64,000 bases of DNA from contig QCRN01000002.1 of NCBI GenBank assembly GCA_003211835.1, positions 1 through 64,000 on the forward strand, given 5' to 3'. This DNA comes from Pelagibacteraceae bacterium AG-461-B04 (GTDB taxonomy: Bacteria; Pseudomonadota; Alphaproteobacteria; Pelagibacterales; AG-422-B15). Position 1 is the first letter of the stretch, and every line of letters starts with the position of its first letter. Below the pieces are notes generated by a model. It was not told where the DNA came from and did no database searches. It worked only from the letters and a program-made list of their open reading frames with translations. Positions 50,301-59,754 of this stretch are shown in pieces. The position numbers and the translations under genes were made by a program.

Positions 50301-50912
50301 ATGAAAAATATTCATAAATTCTCTATCTTTCTTGTGTCACTCTTAGTGTCTTATCAATCGCTAGCCATAAGTAGCACATTAACAGGAATGCAGCTTGGAG
50401 ATGATGCTGCTCCATTGACTATTGTTGAGTACCGTTCTTTAACTTGTAGTCACTGTGCAGATTTCAGCAATAATATTTTTCCGGAAATTAAAGAGAAATA
50501 TATTGATACGGGAAAAATTAAATTTGAGGTCAGACCCTTTGCGTTGAATGCAATTGATTTAAATGCTTTTAAGCTACTACACTGCACAGACGAAAAAGAT
50601 TTTTTTGCTATGGAAAAACTTTTATTTCAGGATCAAAAAAAGTGGATTGTTACAAAACAAAGTGACCGAGTGTTAGAAAACAGCACAGATGCATTAAGAA
50701 CATATTCTACATTATTCAGCATTTCTGAGGACGAATTCAATTCCTGTATGGAAAATGAAGAAATAACAGATTTTATTTTGACAATGAGAATAGATGCCGT
50801 TGAGGATTATGATGTTTCCTCTACCCCATCTTTTATCATAGATGGAGACCTCTATTCGGGAAATATGTCTTTTTCAGAGTTTGAAAAGATAATTGAGAAA
50901 AAAATTAATTAA
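50301..50912 (+). CDS. exported DsbA-family thioredoxin-fold protein
   Basis: The 203 residues begin with a signal peptide (about 1-22, ending SYQSLA). The thioredoxin-like core has the redox pair Cys49 and Cys52 in TCSHCADFSN and the cis-proline loop SSTPSFIIDG near residue 178. This places it with the DsbA/TlpA-like thiol:disulfide proteins of the periplasm that precede smc in Alphaproteobacteria. It probably forms or reshuffles disulfides in exported proteins such as cytochromes; the substrate is unknown. Its stop overlaps the smc ATG (TAATG). Confidence 0.9.
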   Translation: MKNIHKFSIFLVSLLVSYQSLAISSTLTGMQLGDDAAPLTIVEYRSLTCSHCADFSNNIFPEIKEKYIDTGKIKFEVRPFALNAIDLNAFKLLHCTDEKDFFAMEKLLFQDQKKWIVTKQSDRVLENSTDALRTYSTLFSISEDEFNSCMENEEITDFILTMRIDAVEDYDVSSTPSFIIDGDLYSGNMSFSEFEKIIEKKIN

Positions 50913-53506
50913 TGAAATTTAAAAAAATTAAAATCTTAGGCTTTAAATCTTTTGTTGACCCAACTGAGTTAAATATTGAACAAGGTCTTACTGGGATTGT
51001 AGGCCCTAATGGATGCGGTAAATCTAATGTAGTTGAATCGTTAAGATGGTGTATGGGAGAAACATCAGCAAAAAGTATGAGGGGCTCGGGAATGGAAGAT
51101 GTGATTTTCTCAGGTACTGCAGATAGACCATCAAGAAATAATGCTGAAGTCACGATTTATTTAGATAATGAAGATAGAAAGGCGCCATCAGAATTTAATG
51201 ATCAAACAGAAATTCAAGTAAAAAGAAAAATTGAGGTAGAAAGAGGTTCTGATTACAAAATTAACGGCAAAGATGTTAGGGCAAGAGACGTGCAGAGGCT
51301 TTTTGCAGACCTTTCTACCGGAGCTCACTCACCTTCTCTTATTAGCCAAGGACGAGTTGGGGCTCTAATAAATGCAAAACCAATAGACAGAAGGTCAGTA
51401 TTGGAAGAAGCGGCTGGCATTTCTGGCCTTCACTCAAGAAGACATGAAGCAGAACTAAAACTCAAAGGTGCTGAAAATAATCTCCAGCGAGTTAAGGACT
51501 TGATGAAACAACTGAATACTCAAATAAACAATCTAAAAAAACAAGCAGAACAAGCTGAAACTTACCGATCCATCTCCTCTGAAATCAGTAAATTAGAGGG
51601 CATAGTGCTTTTTTTAAAATGGACGTCATTAAAGGAGTCTTTCGAAAAGTCTGATGAGGATTTGAAAACAAGTGAGTCACAAATTCAAAAATTTACTCTA
51701 GAGGTTACCCAAGCAACCAACGAGCAACTAAAATCTAATGAGAAGATAAAGCCTCTAAGAGAAAAAGAGATTGAAGCCGCTGCTAAGCTTAATCGAATTA
51801 ATCTTGAGAGAGACACTCTGGATCAAGAAGAGGAAAGAATAAAAGATGAAAAGAAAAACCTCGAAAATTCGATACAACAAATAATTAGTGACAATGAAAG
51901 AGAGCAATTTCAGCTTGAGGATGCAATCAAAGATTTTGAGGCATTAAAATCTAGGAGGGATACAGAGGATAATGGTCAAAATACCGATGAAATAAGCAAC
52001 GAAACAATAGACCAGCTAAAAATAGAAAAAGAAAAATTAGAAGCAAAAATTCTAGATCTCGATCAAGAGATAGAGCAGTACAATCAAATAAAAAATTCTA
52101 AAAGAGATGAATGGCAAGATACACTCATAACTTCAGAAAACTTAAAATCACGAGAGTCAACTCTTAAAGAGGTTGAGGGCTATGATGATCCACATAATTG
52201 GACATCTAAGTTTAAGGAGAAATTCTACTTCCACTTAAAAGAGATAACCGAAAAGGTAATAGGCGCAAATCAGGCATCTCAAGAAGCAAGAAATGTCTAC
52301 GATAGGTCGAGTAATGAAGCTAAAAAAGCTGCAACCTTGTCATTGGAACTGAGAGAACAACTCAGACAAAAAGATGTTGAACAAAAGCAAAGTGATTGGA
52401 CCTACGAATATCAAAGATTAAGTAAAACAATTAGATCATCCAAAGAGCAGATAGAAAAATTAGCATCCAGAAAAACAAAATCTGAAGAAGAATTGAAAAA
52501 AATTTCAAATAGGCCTGAAGAAATTGCTCAACGAAGAGGGCAATTAATTGAAACAAAAGGGTTTGCAGAAACAGAAAGGCAGTTTGCTGCCGATAGACTT
52601 GCTGAAGCAGATAATGAGCTCAAAAAAATTGAGGCCAAACTTCGAAAAGCACAAGATGATCTAGCTAATATTAGAGAGTCAAAAGGAAGAACAGAGGCCA
52701 CAAAAGAATTAGCAGAATCCAGATTGAAAGAGTTAGAAGATGAGTCAAAAGAAAAGTTTAATTGTGTACCGCATGACATCGTAAGTGTTTTAAATATTGC
52801 CGAGGATTTAGATACGATGAAAACAAATGCAGATAGAACTGAAATGAGATTAGACAGATTAAAGCAACAACGTGAAACAATGGGTGCAGTAAATTTAAGA
52901 GCTGATTTAGAAACAAAAGAAATCGATGATGAATTAGAGAACATGACAAAAGAAAAAGAAGATCTCGAAAGCGCAATTAAAAAAATGAGAGTCTCAATTG
53001 AAGATTTAAATAAGGAAGGTAGAACTAGATTATTGAAAGCTTTCGATACTGTAAATAGTCACTTTAAAGATGTATTCGTAAAATTATTTAATGGAGGCAA
53101 GGCTCATCTTGAGCTAATTGACTCGGATGATCCATTAGAAGCTGGATTAGAAATGATGGTCAGTCCACCAGGTAAAAAATTGCAATCGATGTCTCTTCTT
53201 TCAGGTGGAGAGCAAGCTCTTACTGCACTATCATTAATATTTGCAGTGTTTCTCACTAATCCATCCCCGATTTGTGTACTTGATGAGGTCGATGCTCCAC
53301 TAGATGATGCTAACGTTGAGAGATTCTGTGGCCTGCTAGACAGCATAACAGATAAGACCAACACTAAATTTTTAATAATAACACACCATGCCCTGACCAT
53401 GTCTAGAATGGACAGACTGTTTGGTGTTACGATGGCTGAGCGAGGAGTTAGTCAAATAGTTTCCGTAGACCTGAAGAAAGCAGAGGAAATTGGAGCTGTT
53501 GCTTAA
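50912..53506 (+). CDS. smc: chromosome segregation protein SMC, short and apparently hinge-less
   Basis: SMC is an ATPase that folds and segregates chromosomes. The head is complete: Walker A GPNGCGKS at residues 31-38, the ISQGRVGALINAKP and EEAAGISGLHSRR segment near 145-177, ABC signature LSGGEQAL at 763-770, and Walker B CVLDEVDAPLDD at 788-799. The middle (about 180-720) is heptad-rich coiled coil. No hinge dimerisation domain is recognisable; the midpoint (about 415-470) has only EVEGYDDPHNW. At 864 residues it is some 300 shorter than usual. It overlaps the DsbA-like gene and abuts the Fo operon. Confidence 0.92.
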   Translation: MKFKKIKILGFKSFVDPTELNIEQGLTGIVGPNGCGKSNVVESLRWCMGETSAKSMRGSGMEDVIFSGTADRPSRNNAEVTIYLDNEDRKAPSEFNDQTEIQVKRKIEVERGSDYKINGKDVRARDVQRLFADLSTGAHSPSLISQGRVGALINAKPIDRRSVLEEAAGISGLHSRRHEAELKLKGAENNLQRVKDLMKQLNTQINNLKKQAEQAETYRSISSEISKLEGIVLFLKWTSLKESFEKSDEDLKTSESQIQKFTLEVTQATNEQLKSNEKIKPLREKEIEAAAKLNRINLERDTLDQEEERIKDEKKNLENSIQQIISDNEREQFQLEDAIKDFEALKSRRDTEDNGQNTDEISNETIDQLKIEKEKLEAKILDLDQEIEQYNQIKNSKRDEWQDTLITSENLKSRESTLKEVEGYDDPHNWTSKFKEKFYFHLKEITEKVIGANQASQEARNVYDRSSNEAKKAATLSLELREQLRQKDVEQKQSDWTYEYQRLSKTIRSSKEQIEKLASRKTKSEEELKKISNRPEEIAQRRGQLIETKGFAETERQFAADRLAEADNELKKIEAKLRKAQDDLANIRESKGRTEATKELAESRLKELEDESKEKFNCVPHDIVSVLNIAEDLDTMKTNADRTEMRLDRLKQQRETMGAVNLRADLETKEIDDELENMTKEKEDLESAIKKMRVSIEDLNKEGRTRLLKAFDTVNSHFKDVFVKLFNGGKAHLELIDSDDPLEAGLEMMVSPPGKKLQSMSLLSGGEQALTALSLIFAVFLTNPSPICVLDEVDAPLDDANVERFCGLLDSITDKTNTKFLIITHHALTMSRMDRLFGVTMAERGVSQIVSVDLKKAEEIGAVA

Positions 53507-53788
53507 ATGTCATCAGATCAGAATGATATTCGTAACCTGCAAGAAAAAATACAAGCAGCTAAAAAGTCATCCTCACCAGACGCTCCAAATAATCCTAAAC
53601 CCATAGGAAAAATCATGAAAGTAGTGGTAGAAATTGTCGCAGCAATGGCCGTTGGCCTTGGCATAGGGATCTTAACAGACAATTATTTTGAAACGCGACC
53701 CTTATTTATAATTATCTTCTTCCTGTTGGGCAGCGCAGCGGGAATTCTTAATGTTTTTAGGGTTGCAAAAAGCCTTCAAAATAACTAA
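53507..53788 (+). CDS. atpI: ATP synthase accessory protein I (AtpI/AtpZ)
   Basis: This 93-residue protein has a charged N-terminus (residues 1-38) and two membrane helices (VVVEIVAAMAVGLGIGIL and PLFIIIFFLLGSAAGIL). This is the AtpI/AtpZ layout, linked to c-ring assembly or Mg2+ uptake in other bacteria. It opens the Fo operon atpI-B-E-F'-F and follows the smc stop with no gap, so it may be transcribed from upstream. Confidence 0.9.
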   Translation: MSSDQNDIRNLQEKIQAAKKSSSPDAPNNPKPIGKIMKVVVEIVAAMAVGLGIGILTDNYFETRPLFIIIFFLLGSAAGILNVFRVAKSLQNN

Positions 53789-53799
53789 AAAATAACTCA

Positions 53800-54540
53800 A
53801 TGGCTGCAGATAATCCTATAGATCCAATACATCAGTTTGAAATCTCTAAAATTGCTGAGATGCAAATAGCAGGCATAGATATTTCATTTACCAATTCATC
53901 TCTATTCATGGTCTTCGCGATAGCAGCCACGATGACTCTTTTTATATTAGGCTTATCAAAACGGTCCATCATTCCAAATAGAATGCAAATGCTATCCGAG
54001 TTATCATACAATTTTATCGCCAACATGTTGCGTGATCAGGTTGGAGATCAAGGAAGAGCTTATTTCCCATTTATTTTTTCTTTGTTCATGTTTATTTTCT
54101 TTTGTAATTTTATAGGCCTTATTCCTTATACATTCACAGTAACAAGTCATCTTATTGTTACCTTTGCATTTGCTGGTTTAATTTTTCTTGCGGTAACCTT
54201 AATTGGTTTCATGAAGAACGGCCTTGGTTATCTTAGAATATTCTATCCATCAGGTATTCCAATATTTCTAGCACCTTTAATTGTTCCAATAGAAATCATA
54301 TCTTATTTATCTAAGCCAATCAGTTTATCCGTAAGATTGTGCGCAAACATGCTTGCGGGTCACAGTATATTAAAAATCTTTGCAGGATTTATCGTGATGC
54401 TGGGTTTTCTTGGCTTTGCTCCATTAATTTTTCTTGTAGTTTTATATGCACTTGAAACATTAATTGCAGCTCTTCAAGCATACATATTTACTATTTTAAC
54501 TTGTATCTATTTAAATGATGCCCTTCATCCGGATCATTAA
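53800..54540 (+). CDS. atpB: F0F1 ATP synthase subunit a
   Basis: Subunit a forms the proton half-channels beside the c-ring. The 246 residues have about six membrane helices. The essential arginine is Arg179 in LSVRLCANMLAGH, and Glu165 in IEIISYLSKP and the final LNDALHPDH are characteristic. It lies between atpI and atpE. The F1 genes are not in the window, as expected for the split operons of Alphaproteobacteria. Confidence 0.97.
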   Translation: MAADNPIDPIHQFEISKIAEMQIAGIDISFTNSSLFMVFAIAATMTLFILGLSKRSIIPNRMQMLSELSYNFIANMLRDQVGDQGRAYFPFIFSLFMFIFFCNFIGLIPYTFTVTSHLIVTFAFAGLIFLAVTLIGFMKNGLGYLRIFYPSGIPIFLAPLIVPIEIISYLSKPISLSVRLCANMLAGHSILKIFAGFIVMLGFLGFAPLIFLVVLYALETLIAALQAYIFTILTCIYLNDALHPDH

Positions 54541-54795
<255 letters not shown>

Positions 54796-54801
54796 AACAT
54801 A

Positions 54802-55350
54802 ATGAAATTTTTTCTTAAAATTTTTATTTTTGTTTTACCCTTATCTGAAGCTTATGCTGAAGGTCAGAAATCTGCTGGCCTTCCGCAAATGGATATTTCA
54901 ACTTTCCCATCACAATTATTCTGGCTGATAGTTACTTTTACAGCTTTGTATTTATTCATGTGGAAATTTGTGATCCCAAGGTTGAGCACAACAATAGAAG
55001 AAAGAAAAGATAAAATTTCTAATGATATTAACGAAGCTGAAAATCTTAATTCTGAAGCAAGTAAAATTTTAGAAAATTATGATGATAAAATGAATTCTGC
55101 ATCTCTTGAGTCAAATGAAATAGTCTCAAGTTCAAAAGCCACTATGAATGAATACTTAGATAAATTAAAAAAAGATAATGAAATCAAGATTAATGCAATG
55201 ATTACAGAGTCTGAAAAGAAAATTCATCAACAAAAACAACAGTCTGAACAGGAAATTAAAAAAGCTACTATAGACACTATTAAATCTATCGTTTCTAAGT
55301 ATGTTGAGACTGTTCCTAGTGATGATGAAATCTCAAAAAAGCTTAATTGA
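54802..55350 (+). CDS. atpF': F0F1 ATP synthase subunit b'
   Basis: The b' subunit is half of the peripheral stalk. The 182 residues have a signal-like hydrophobic start (1-19), the typical MDISTFPSQLFWLIVTF entering the membrane helix, then a long charged coiled coil. The gene lies before atpF, as in other Alphaproteobacteria and photosynthetic bacteria, which use a b/b' heterodimer. It lies six bases after atpE. Confidence 0.92.
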   Translation: MKFFLKIFIFVLPLSEAYAEGQKSAGLPQMDISTFPSQLFWLIVTFTALYLFMWKFVIPRLSTTIEERKDKISNDINEAENLNSEASKILENYDDKMNSASLESNEIVSSSKATMNEYLDKLKKDNEIKINAMITESEKKIHQQKQQSEQEIKKATIDTIKSIVSKYVETVPSDDEISKKLN

Positions 55351-55368
55351 TATGGAAATTTATAACTA

Positions 55369-55863
55369 ATGTCATATTTATTTTCTGATCCTTCATTTTG
55401 GGTATTTGTAGCGTTTCTAATTTTTATAGCAGTCGCACTTTTCATAAAAGCGCCGTCAATGATAGCAAAGCTTCTTGATGGTGAAATTGAAAATATTAAA
55501 TCTGAATTAGATAATGCAAGAAAACTAAAGGAAGAAGCTAATTCTCTCGTTGCTGAATACGAAAGAAAAGTTCAGTCAGCAGATGAAGAAGCAAACAACA
55601 TCATTAATCAGGCTAAAGAAATTGCAAAGAATCATGAGGAAACCTCTAAAGCTAAAGCAGAAGAATTTATAAAAAGAGCTGAGCAGCAAGCAATCGATAA
55701 AATATCAAGAGCAGAAAAAGTAGCGATTTCTAAAGTAAATGAGGAGATAGTAGCGAATTCGGTCAATATTGCTGAAAAAATTATCATTGAAAATATTAAT
55801 GAACAGAGCTCGAAAAAATTAGTTGAGCAATCAATAAGCCAGATAAATAAACTCAAGACATAA
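55369..55863 (+). CDS. atpF: F0F1 ATP synthase subunit b
   Basis: Subunit b is the second half of the peripheral stalk. The 164 residues begin with DPSFWVFVAFLIFIAVALFI, a single membrane helix, and continue as an alanine- and lysine-rich coiled coil (KAKAEEFIKRAEQQAIDK). It lies last in the Fo operon, 18 bases after b'. thrB follows across a 42-base gap with its own likely promoter. Confidence 0.93.
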   Translation: MSYLFSDPSFWVFVAFLIFIAVALFIKAPSMIAKLLDGEIENIKSELDNARKLKEEANSLVAEYERKVQSADEEANNIINQAKEIAKNHEETSKAKAEEFIKRAEQQAIDKISRAEKVAISKVNEEIVANSVNIAEKIIIENINEQSSKKLVEQSISQINKLKT

Positions 55864-55905
55864 ATCATTACTTAATTAACTTATTCTGAGCTATAAATAT
55901 AGTTA

Positions 55906-56868
55906 ATGGCTGTATATACACAAATATCAATTGATGAACTCAATGTTTTTTTGAGCAAATATAATATTGATAATATAAATGAGTTTAGTGGTATCAAAGG
56001 TGGAACCTCAAATTCAAATTACTTACTCACGGCAGATAATAAAAAATTTATCCTGACTATTTTCGAGGAAAGAACAAATCAAGACAATCTTCCATTTTAT
56101 TTTGATTTAATGAATCATCTCAATGCCCATGATATCAAATGTCCTGAGGTCATTAAGGATAAACAGGGTAATTTTTCAAATTCTATTAAACAAAAGCATG
56201 CTGTTATTACCTCATTCCTAACAGGCAGTTCTTTAGAGAAAATAAAACCTATTCATTGTTCTAATCTAGGCCTAACCATCGCCAAAATGCATAATGCCTC
56301 TGAAAAACTTAATATAAAAAGAGAAAATGAGCTGGGTTTCGATAAGCTTGGTATTATTATTGAAAAGTTAAAGACTTATAAAAAGTATATTGATGATGAA
56401 AAACTAAAATTTATAGAAGATGAATTCTTATTTTTATCAAAAGAAATAAGTAAAGACTTGCCATCAGGTATAATTCATGCAGACTTATTTCCTGATAATA
56501 TTTTTTTTGAAGAAAATAATCTAACAGGTATTATTGACTTTTATTTTTCGTGTAATGATTTTTACGCATATGAGATTGCTATTTGTCTCAATGCCTGGTG
56601 TTTTGAGGATAGTAATAATGAATTTAATCCAACCAAAGCAAAGTACTTATTAGGAAGTTATAACCAAGAAAGAAAATTTTCTAATGAAGAAGTTGAAGCC
56701 CTGCCTCTCTTGGCAAGAGCATCCGCATTAAGATATTTGCTAACAAGGCTTCTTGATTTTTATTCTCATGACGACAGTGACTTAATTTTAAAGAAAGATC
56801 CAAATGAGTATATTTCTAAGTTACGATTTCACCAGTCAGTAAGAAAAGCTAGTGAATATGGACTCTGA
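55906..56868 (+). CDS. thrB: homoserine kinase (ThrB, APH-fold type)
   Basis: This enzyme phosphorylates homoserine on the way to threonine. The 320-residue protein has the aminoglycoside phosphotransferase fold used by alphaproteobacterial ThrB, not the GHMP fold. Landmarks are GIKGGTSNSNYLL near the start, the catalytic loop IHADLFPDNIFF and the metal-binding GIIDFYFSC. A TATAAA box at 55892-55897 lies eight bases before the ATG. It overlaps rnhA by 11 bases. The thrC gene is 1.5 kb downstream on the other strand. Confidence 0.94.
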   Translation: MAVYTQISIDELNVFLSKYNIDNINEFSGIKGGTSNSNYLLTADNKKFILTIFEERTNQDNLPFYFDLMNHLNAHDIKCPEVIKDKQGNFSNSIKQKHAVITSFLTGSSLEKIKPIHCSNLGLTIAKMHNASEKLNIKRENELGFDKLGIIIEKLKTYKKYIDDEKLKFIEDEFLFLSKEISKDLPSGIIHADLFPDNIFFEENNLTGIIDFYFSCNDFYAYEIAICLNAWCFEDSNNEFNPTKAKYLLGSYNQERKFSNEEVEALPLLARASALRYLLTRLLDFYSHDDSDLILKKDPNEYISKLRFHQSVRKASEYGL

Positions 56869-57292
56869 TATTTTACATATATACACAGATGGAGCTTGCT
56901 CTGGAAATCCCGGACGAGGTGGTTGGGGGGTTTATATTGAAAAAGGTATTGAGAAAATTGAGTTAAATGGATCTGATGAAGACACGACCAATAATAGAAT
57001 GGAATTAGTAGCTGTTATTCAAGCTCTTCGGTACGTTGATCAGAATTCAAAAATAAAACTTTTTACAGATTCAAAATACGTAATGCAAGGTATCCAAGAA
57101 TGGATCTTAAAATGGAAAACAAATGATTGGAAAACTGCAAATAAAAAAGATGTCAAAAACAAAGATCTTTGGATGGATCTTGATGAACTTGTTGAGCTAC
57201 ATAATATCGACTGGATATGGGTTAAGGGTCATTCTGGTGACTTTGGAAATGAAATAGCTGATAAATTAGCTACTTCCGCAATATCAAATTAG
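56858..57292 (+). CDS. rnhA: ribonuclease HI
   Basis: RNase HI degrades the RNA of RNA-DNA hybrids. The catalytic carboxylates are Asp11 in YTDGACSGNPGRGGWG, Glu49 in NNRMELVAVI, Asp71 in TDSKYV and Asp135, with His125 in KGHSGD. The ATG at 56858 gives 144 residues and is preferred to a GTG two codons earlier. It overlaps the thrB end and converges with the peroxiredoxin gene. Confidence 0.96.
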   Translation: MDSDILHIYTDGACSGNPGRGGWGVYIEKGIEKIELNGSDEDTTNNRMELVAVIQALRYVDQNSKIKLFTDSKYVMQGIQEWILKWKTNDWKTANKKDVKNKDLWMDLDELVELHNIDWIWVKGHSGDFGNEIADKLATSAISN

Positions 57293-57774
57293 ATATTTTC
57301 GAGCATATTATCTGCACTACTAACGCTTACTTGTCCATCTTCGTCTTCAACAAAAAATTTCTCTACCGTGCCATCATTGATTAATATCGAGCATCTTTGA
57401 GTTTTTGTTGATGTGCCAAAGCTATCAGGAAAATCAGTTCCAATAGATTTTGAAAATTTTGCCTTGCTGTCTGATAAAAATAGAATCTTTCCAATGGAGC
57501 CTGACATTTCTTCCCAAGCAGACAATGTGAATATATCATTTGTAGCAAAGCAAATAACTTCATCGATTCCTCTAGCTTTCATTTCATCAGCTTTATCTAT
57601 GAATCCAGGCAAGTGATTCCTAGAGCAAGTCGGTGTGAAAGCGCCAGGAACACCAAACATTACTACTTTCTTGTCTTTACAAAAGTCTAACACAGAAAGA
57701 GGTTGTGGGCCTTTTTCACTATCCATTTTTACAAGCTTAATATCTGGAATTTTGTTTCCTATAAGATCTACCAT
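57289..57774 (-). CDS. peroxiredoxin, Prx5 (AhpC/TSA-like) family
   Basis: This thiol peroxidase reduces hydrogen peroxide and alkyl hydroperoxides. The 161 residues have the Prx5 signature PGAFTPTCSRNHLPGF with peroxidatic Cys50, CFATNDIFTLSAWEE, and a later cysteine in TQRCSILIND. It is a stand-alone domain without a fused glutaredoxin. It lies at the end of a minus-strand group with the RimJ-type gene nine bases upstream and thrC beyond. thrB-rnhA-peroxiredoxin is a recurrent alphaproteobacterial neighbourhood. Confidence 0.93.
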   Translation of the reverse strand: MVDLIGNKIPDIKLVKMDSEKGPQPLSVLDFCKDKKVVMFGVPGAFTPTCSRNHLPGFIDKADEMKARGIDEVICFATNDIFTLSAWEEMSGSIGKILFLSDSKAKFSKSIGTDFPDSFGTSTKTQRCSILINDGTVEKFFVEDEDGQVSVSSADNMLENI

Positions 57775-57783
57775 AGGCGCATA

Positions 57784-58368
57784 CTATAAACTTTCATCTT
57801 TAATACAAGATAAAAGGAGGTGATCTTCCCAATTGCCATTTATCTTCAAATACTTTCTTACGAGTCCTTCAATAGCAAAGCCATTATTTTTAAGTGTTCT
57901 AAGAGATCGCTTATTGACTGGCAAACATGCGGCCTCTAACCGATGAAGATCTAATTCATCAAATATGAACTTTTTAATTAAATTTATTGCTTCACTCATT
58001 AGACCTTGACCCATTTTTTCTTCACAAATCCAATATCCTATTGAGCATGACTGCACAACGCTTCTTTGAACATTGTTGATATTTATTTCACCTATTAAAT
58101 TTTTAGTTTTGCATTCAAAAATCAAAAAAGAGTAAGCACTGTCGTCTAAAGCTAGCTTCTCGAAAAATCTAACTCTTTTTACAAATGAACTTCTTTCAAG
58201 TTCTGAGGGTGACCAAAGAGGTTCCCACGGTTTGAGATAGAATTTATTTTTTTCTTTTAATGATGACCAAGCTTTCCAATCCTTATACTCGGGAGGTCTT
58301 AAAAGAACATTTTTGCCTTTTAGCTCAAATTCAATTTTCTTTGGGTAATATGTCGTTAAAAAGGACAT
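57784..58368 (-). CDS. GNAT acetyltransferase, RimJ/RimL-like
   Basis: This 194-residue GNAT protein begins LKGKNVLLRPPEYKDWKAW, as RimJ-type enzymes do. It has the acetyl-CoA-binding segment IGYWICEEKMGQGLMSEAI and the HRLEAACLPVNKRSLRTL helix, then GFAIEGLVRKYLKINGNWED. RimJ acetylates the N-terminus of ribosomal protein S5 in E. coli; the substrate here is inferred only. It directly follows thrC with no gap. Confidence 0.88.
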   Translation of the reverse strand: MSFLTTYYPKKIEFELKGKNVLLRPPEYKDWKAWSSLKEKNKFYLKPWEPLWSPSELERSSFVKRVRFFEKLALDDSAYSFLIFECKTKNLIGEININNVQRSVVQSCSIGYWICEEKMGQGLMSEAINLIKKFIFDELDLHRLEAACLPVNKRSLRTLKNNGFAIEGLVRKYLKINGNWEDHLLLSCIKDESL

Positions 58369-59754
58369 TTAATTTTTATTCTCTAGAATAAATTTTTTCA
58401 CTTCATCCGTATTATTTTGGATGGAGTGAATTTTTTCATCTTTACTAAATAAATCCTTGTAACTACTTAATAAATCAAGATTTTTTCCAACAGCCATTTC
58501 AACTGTCTCTGAAAACTTTACAGGATGCGCAGTTGATAATGTGAAATTCATGCGATCACTATCATTTGTCTTTCTTGAGGCATTTATGCCGGTCGCTGTA
58601 TGAGGATCAATGAGGTATGAATGAATTTCATGAATATTTGATATTATTTTGTTAACATCTTCTTGATGTGTGCTTTCAGATGCAAAGATATTTAAAATAA
58701 TATTTAAGTCCTGTCGCTCTACTGTTAATTTTCCCTTTTCTTCAAATAAATTCATTGCTGATGCTGTTTTTTCATTTGACTGACTCATAATATCAAACAA
58801 AAGTCTTTCAAAATTACTTGCTATTTGTATATCCATACTTGGGCTTGTTGTTTTTTTTACACTTTCTGTCTGGTAGATTCCTGTATTTATAAATCTGTGT
58901 AAGATATCATTTTCATTTGTAGCAACTATTAATTTATTTATTGGCAGACCCATCTTGTAGGCTACATATCCTGCATAAATATCACCAAAATTACCTGTAG
59001 GAACAGAGAAGTTAACTGTTGGTCTAGATGCATCAAAATAATTTATATATGTATAATAATAGTATACACATTGAATTAGTATTCGCGCCCAATTAATCGA
59101 ATTGACTGCAGATATATTATTTTCAGAACTGTACTGAGTATCCTTAAGAATATCTTTTACAATTTTTTGACAGTCATCAAATGTACCTTCAATTTCACAC
59201 AAAAAAATATTGCTCTCTGTCACAGTTGACATTTGGCGTCTTTGAAAATCTGAAATTCTTTTACTAGGATATAAACAAAATATACTTATGTTCTTACTTT
59301 GCTTTACAGCATTAATTGCTGCAGATCCAGTATCACCAGAAGTAGCAACAATCAAATTTATTTTCTTCTTTTCTTTTTCTAAAAAATGATCAAATAAAGG
59401 AATAAGTAATTGCATTGCAAAATCTTTGAAAGCTAGTGTAGGACCATTAAATAATTCAACCAGTATTTCGTTATCACTAAGTTCTTTAAATGATACTAGG
59501 TTTTCCGATGAGAACTGCTTTGAATAGGAAATATTAATAATGTTTTCCAGTTCAATTATAGAAATAAAATCCTTAACAAATGGATAAAGTATTAATTTTG
59601 TAAGGTCTTTGTAGCTAATATTCTTATCTATTTTATTAACGTCTATTTGAGGCCAATTCATTGGTACGTAAAGTCCACCATCCTCTGCTAAACCAGCAAA
59701 AAGAACTTTCTTGAACGTCTCCTCATTAGTTCCTCTTGTGCTTCTATACTTCAT
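58369..59754 (-). CDS. thrC: threonine synthase
   Basis: ThrC converts O-phosphohomoserine to threonine. The 461-residue length and LRLDEEGG-like start (FAGLAEDGGLYVPMNWP) mark the long, yeast-like form. PLP binds Lys110 in FNGPTLAFKDFAMQLL, and the phosphate loop is ATSGDTGSAAI. VPTGNFGDIYAGY and STAHPVKF are also conserved. Its ATG lies 11 bases inside the end of the SURF1 gene, so threonine synthesis is coupled to the oxidase assembly operon, as in other Alphaproteobacteria. Confidence 0.95.
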   Translation of the reverse strand: MKYRSTRGTNEETFKKVLFAGLAEDGGLYVPMNWPQIDVNKIDKNISYKDLTKLILYPFVKDFISIIELENIINISYSKQFSSENLVSFKELSDNEILVELFNGPTLAFKDFAMQLLIPLFDHFLEKEKKKINLIVATSGDTGSAAINAVKQSKNISIFCLYPSKRISDFQRRQMSTVTESNIFLCEIEGTFDDCQKIVKDILKDTQYSSENNISAVNSINWARILIQCVYYYYTYINYFDASRPTVNFSVPTGNFGDIYAGYVAYKMGLPINKLIVATNENDILHRFINTGIYQTESVKKTTSPSMDIQIASNFERLLFDIMSQSNEKTASAMNLFEEKGKLTVERQDLNIILNIFASESTHQEDVNKIISNIHEIHSYLIDPHTATGINASRKTNDSDRMNFTLSTAHPVKFSETVEMAVGKNLDLLSSYKDLFSKDEKIHSIQNNTDEVKKFILENKN

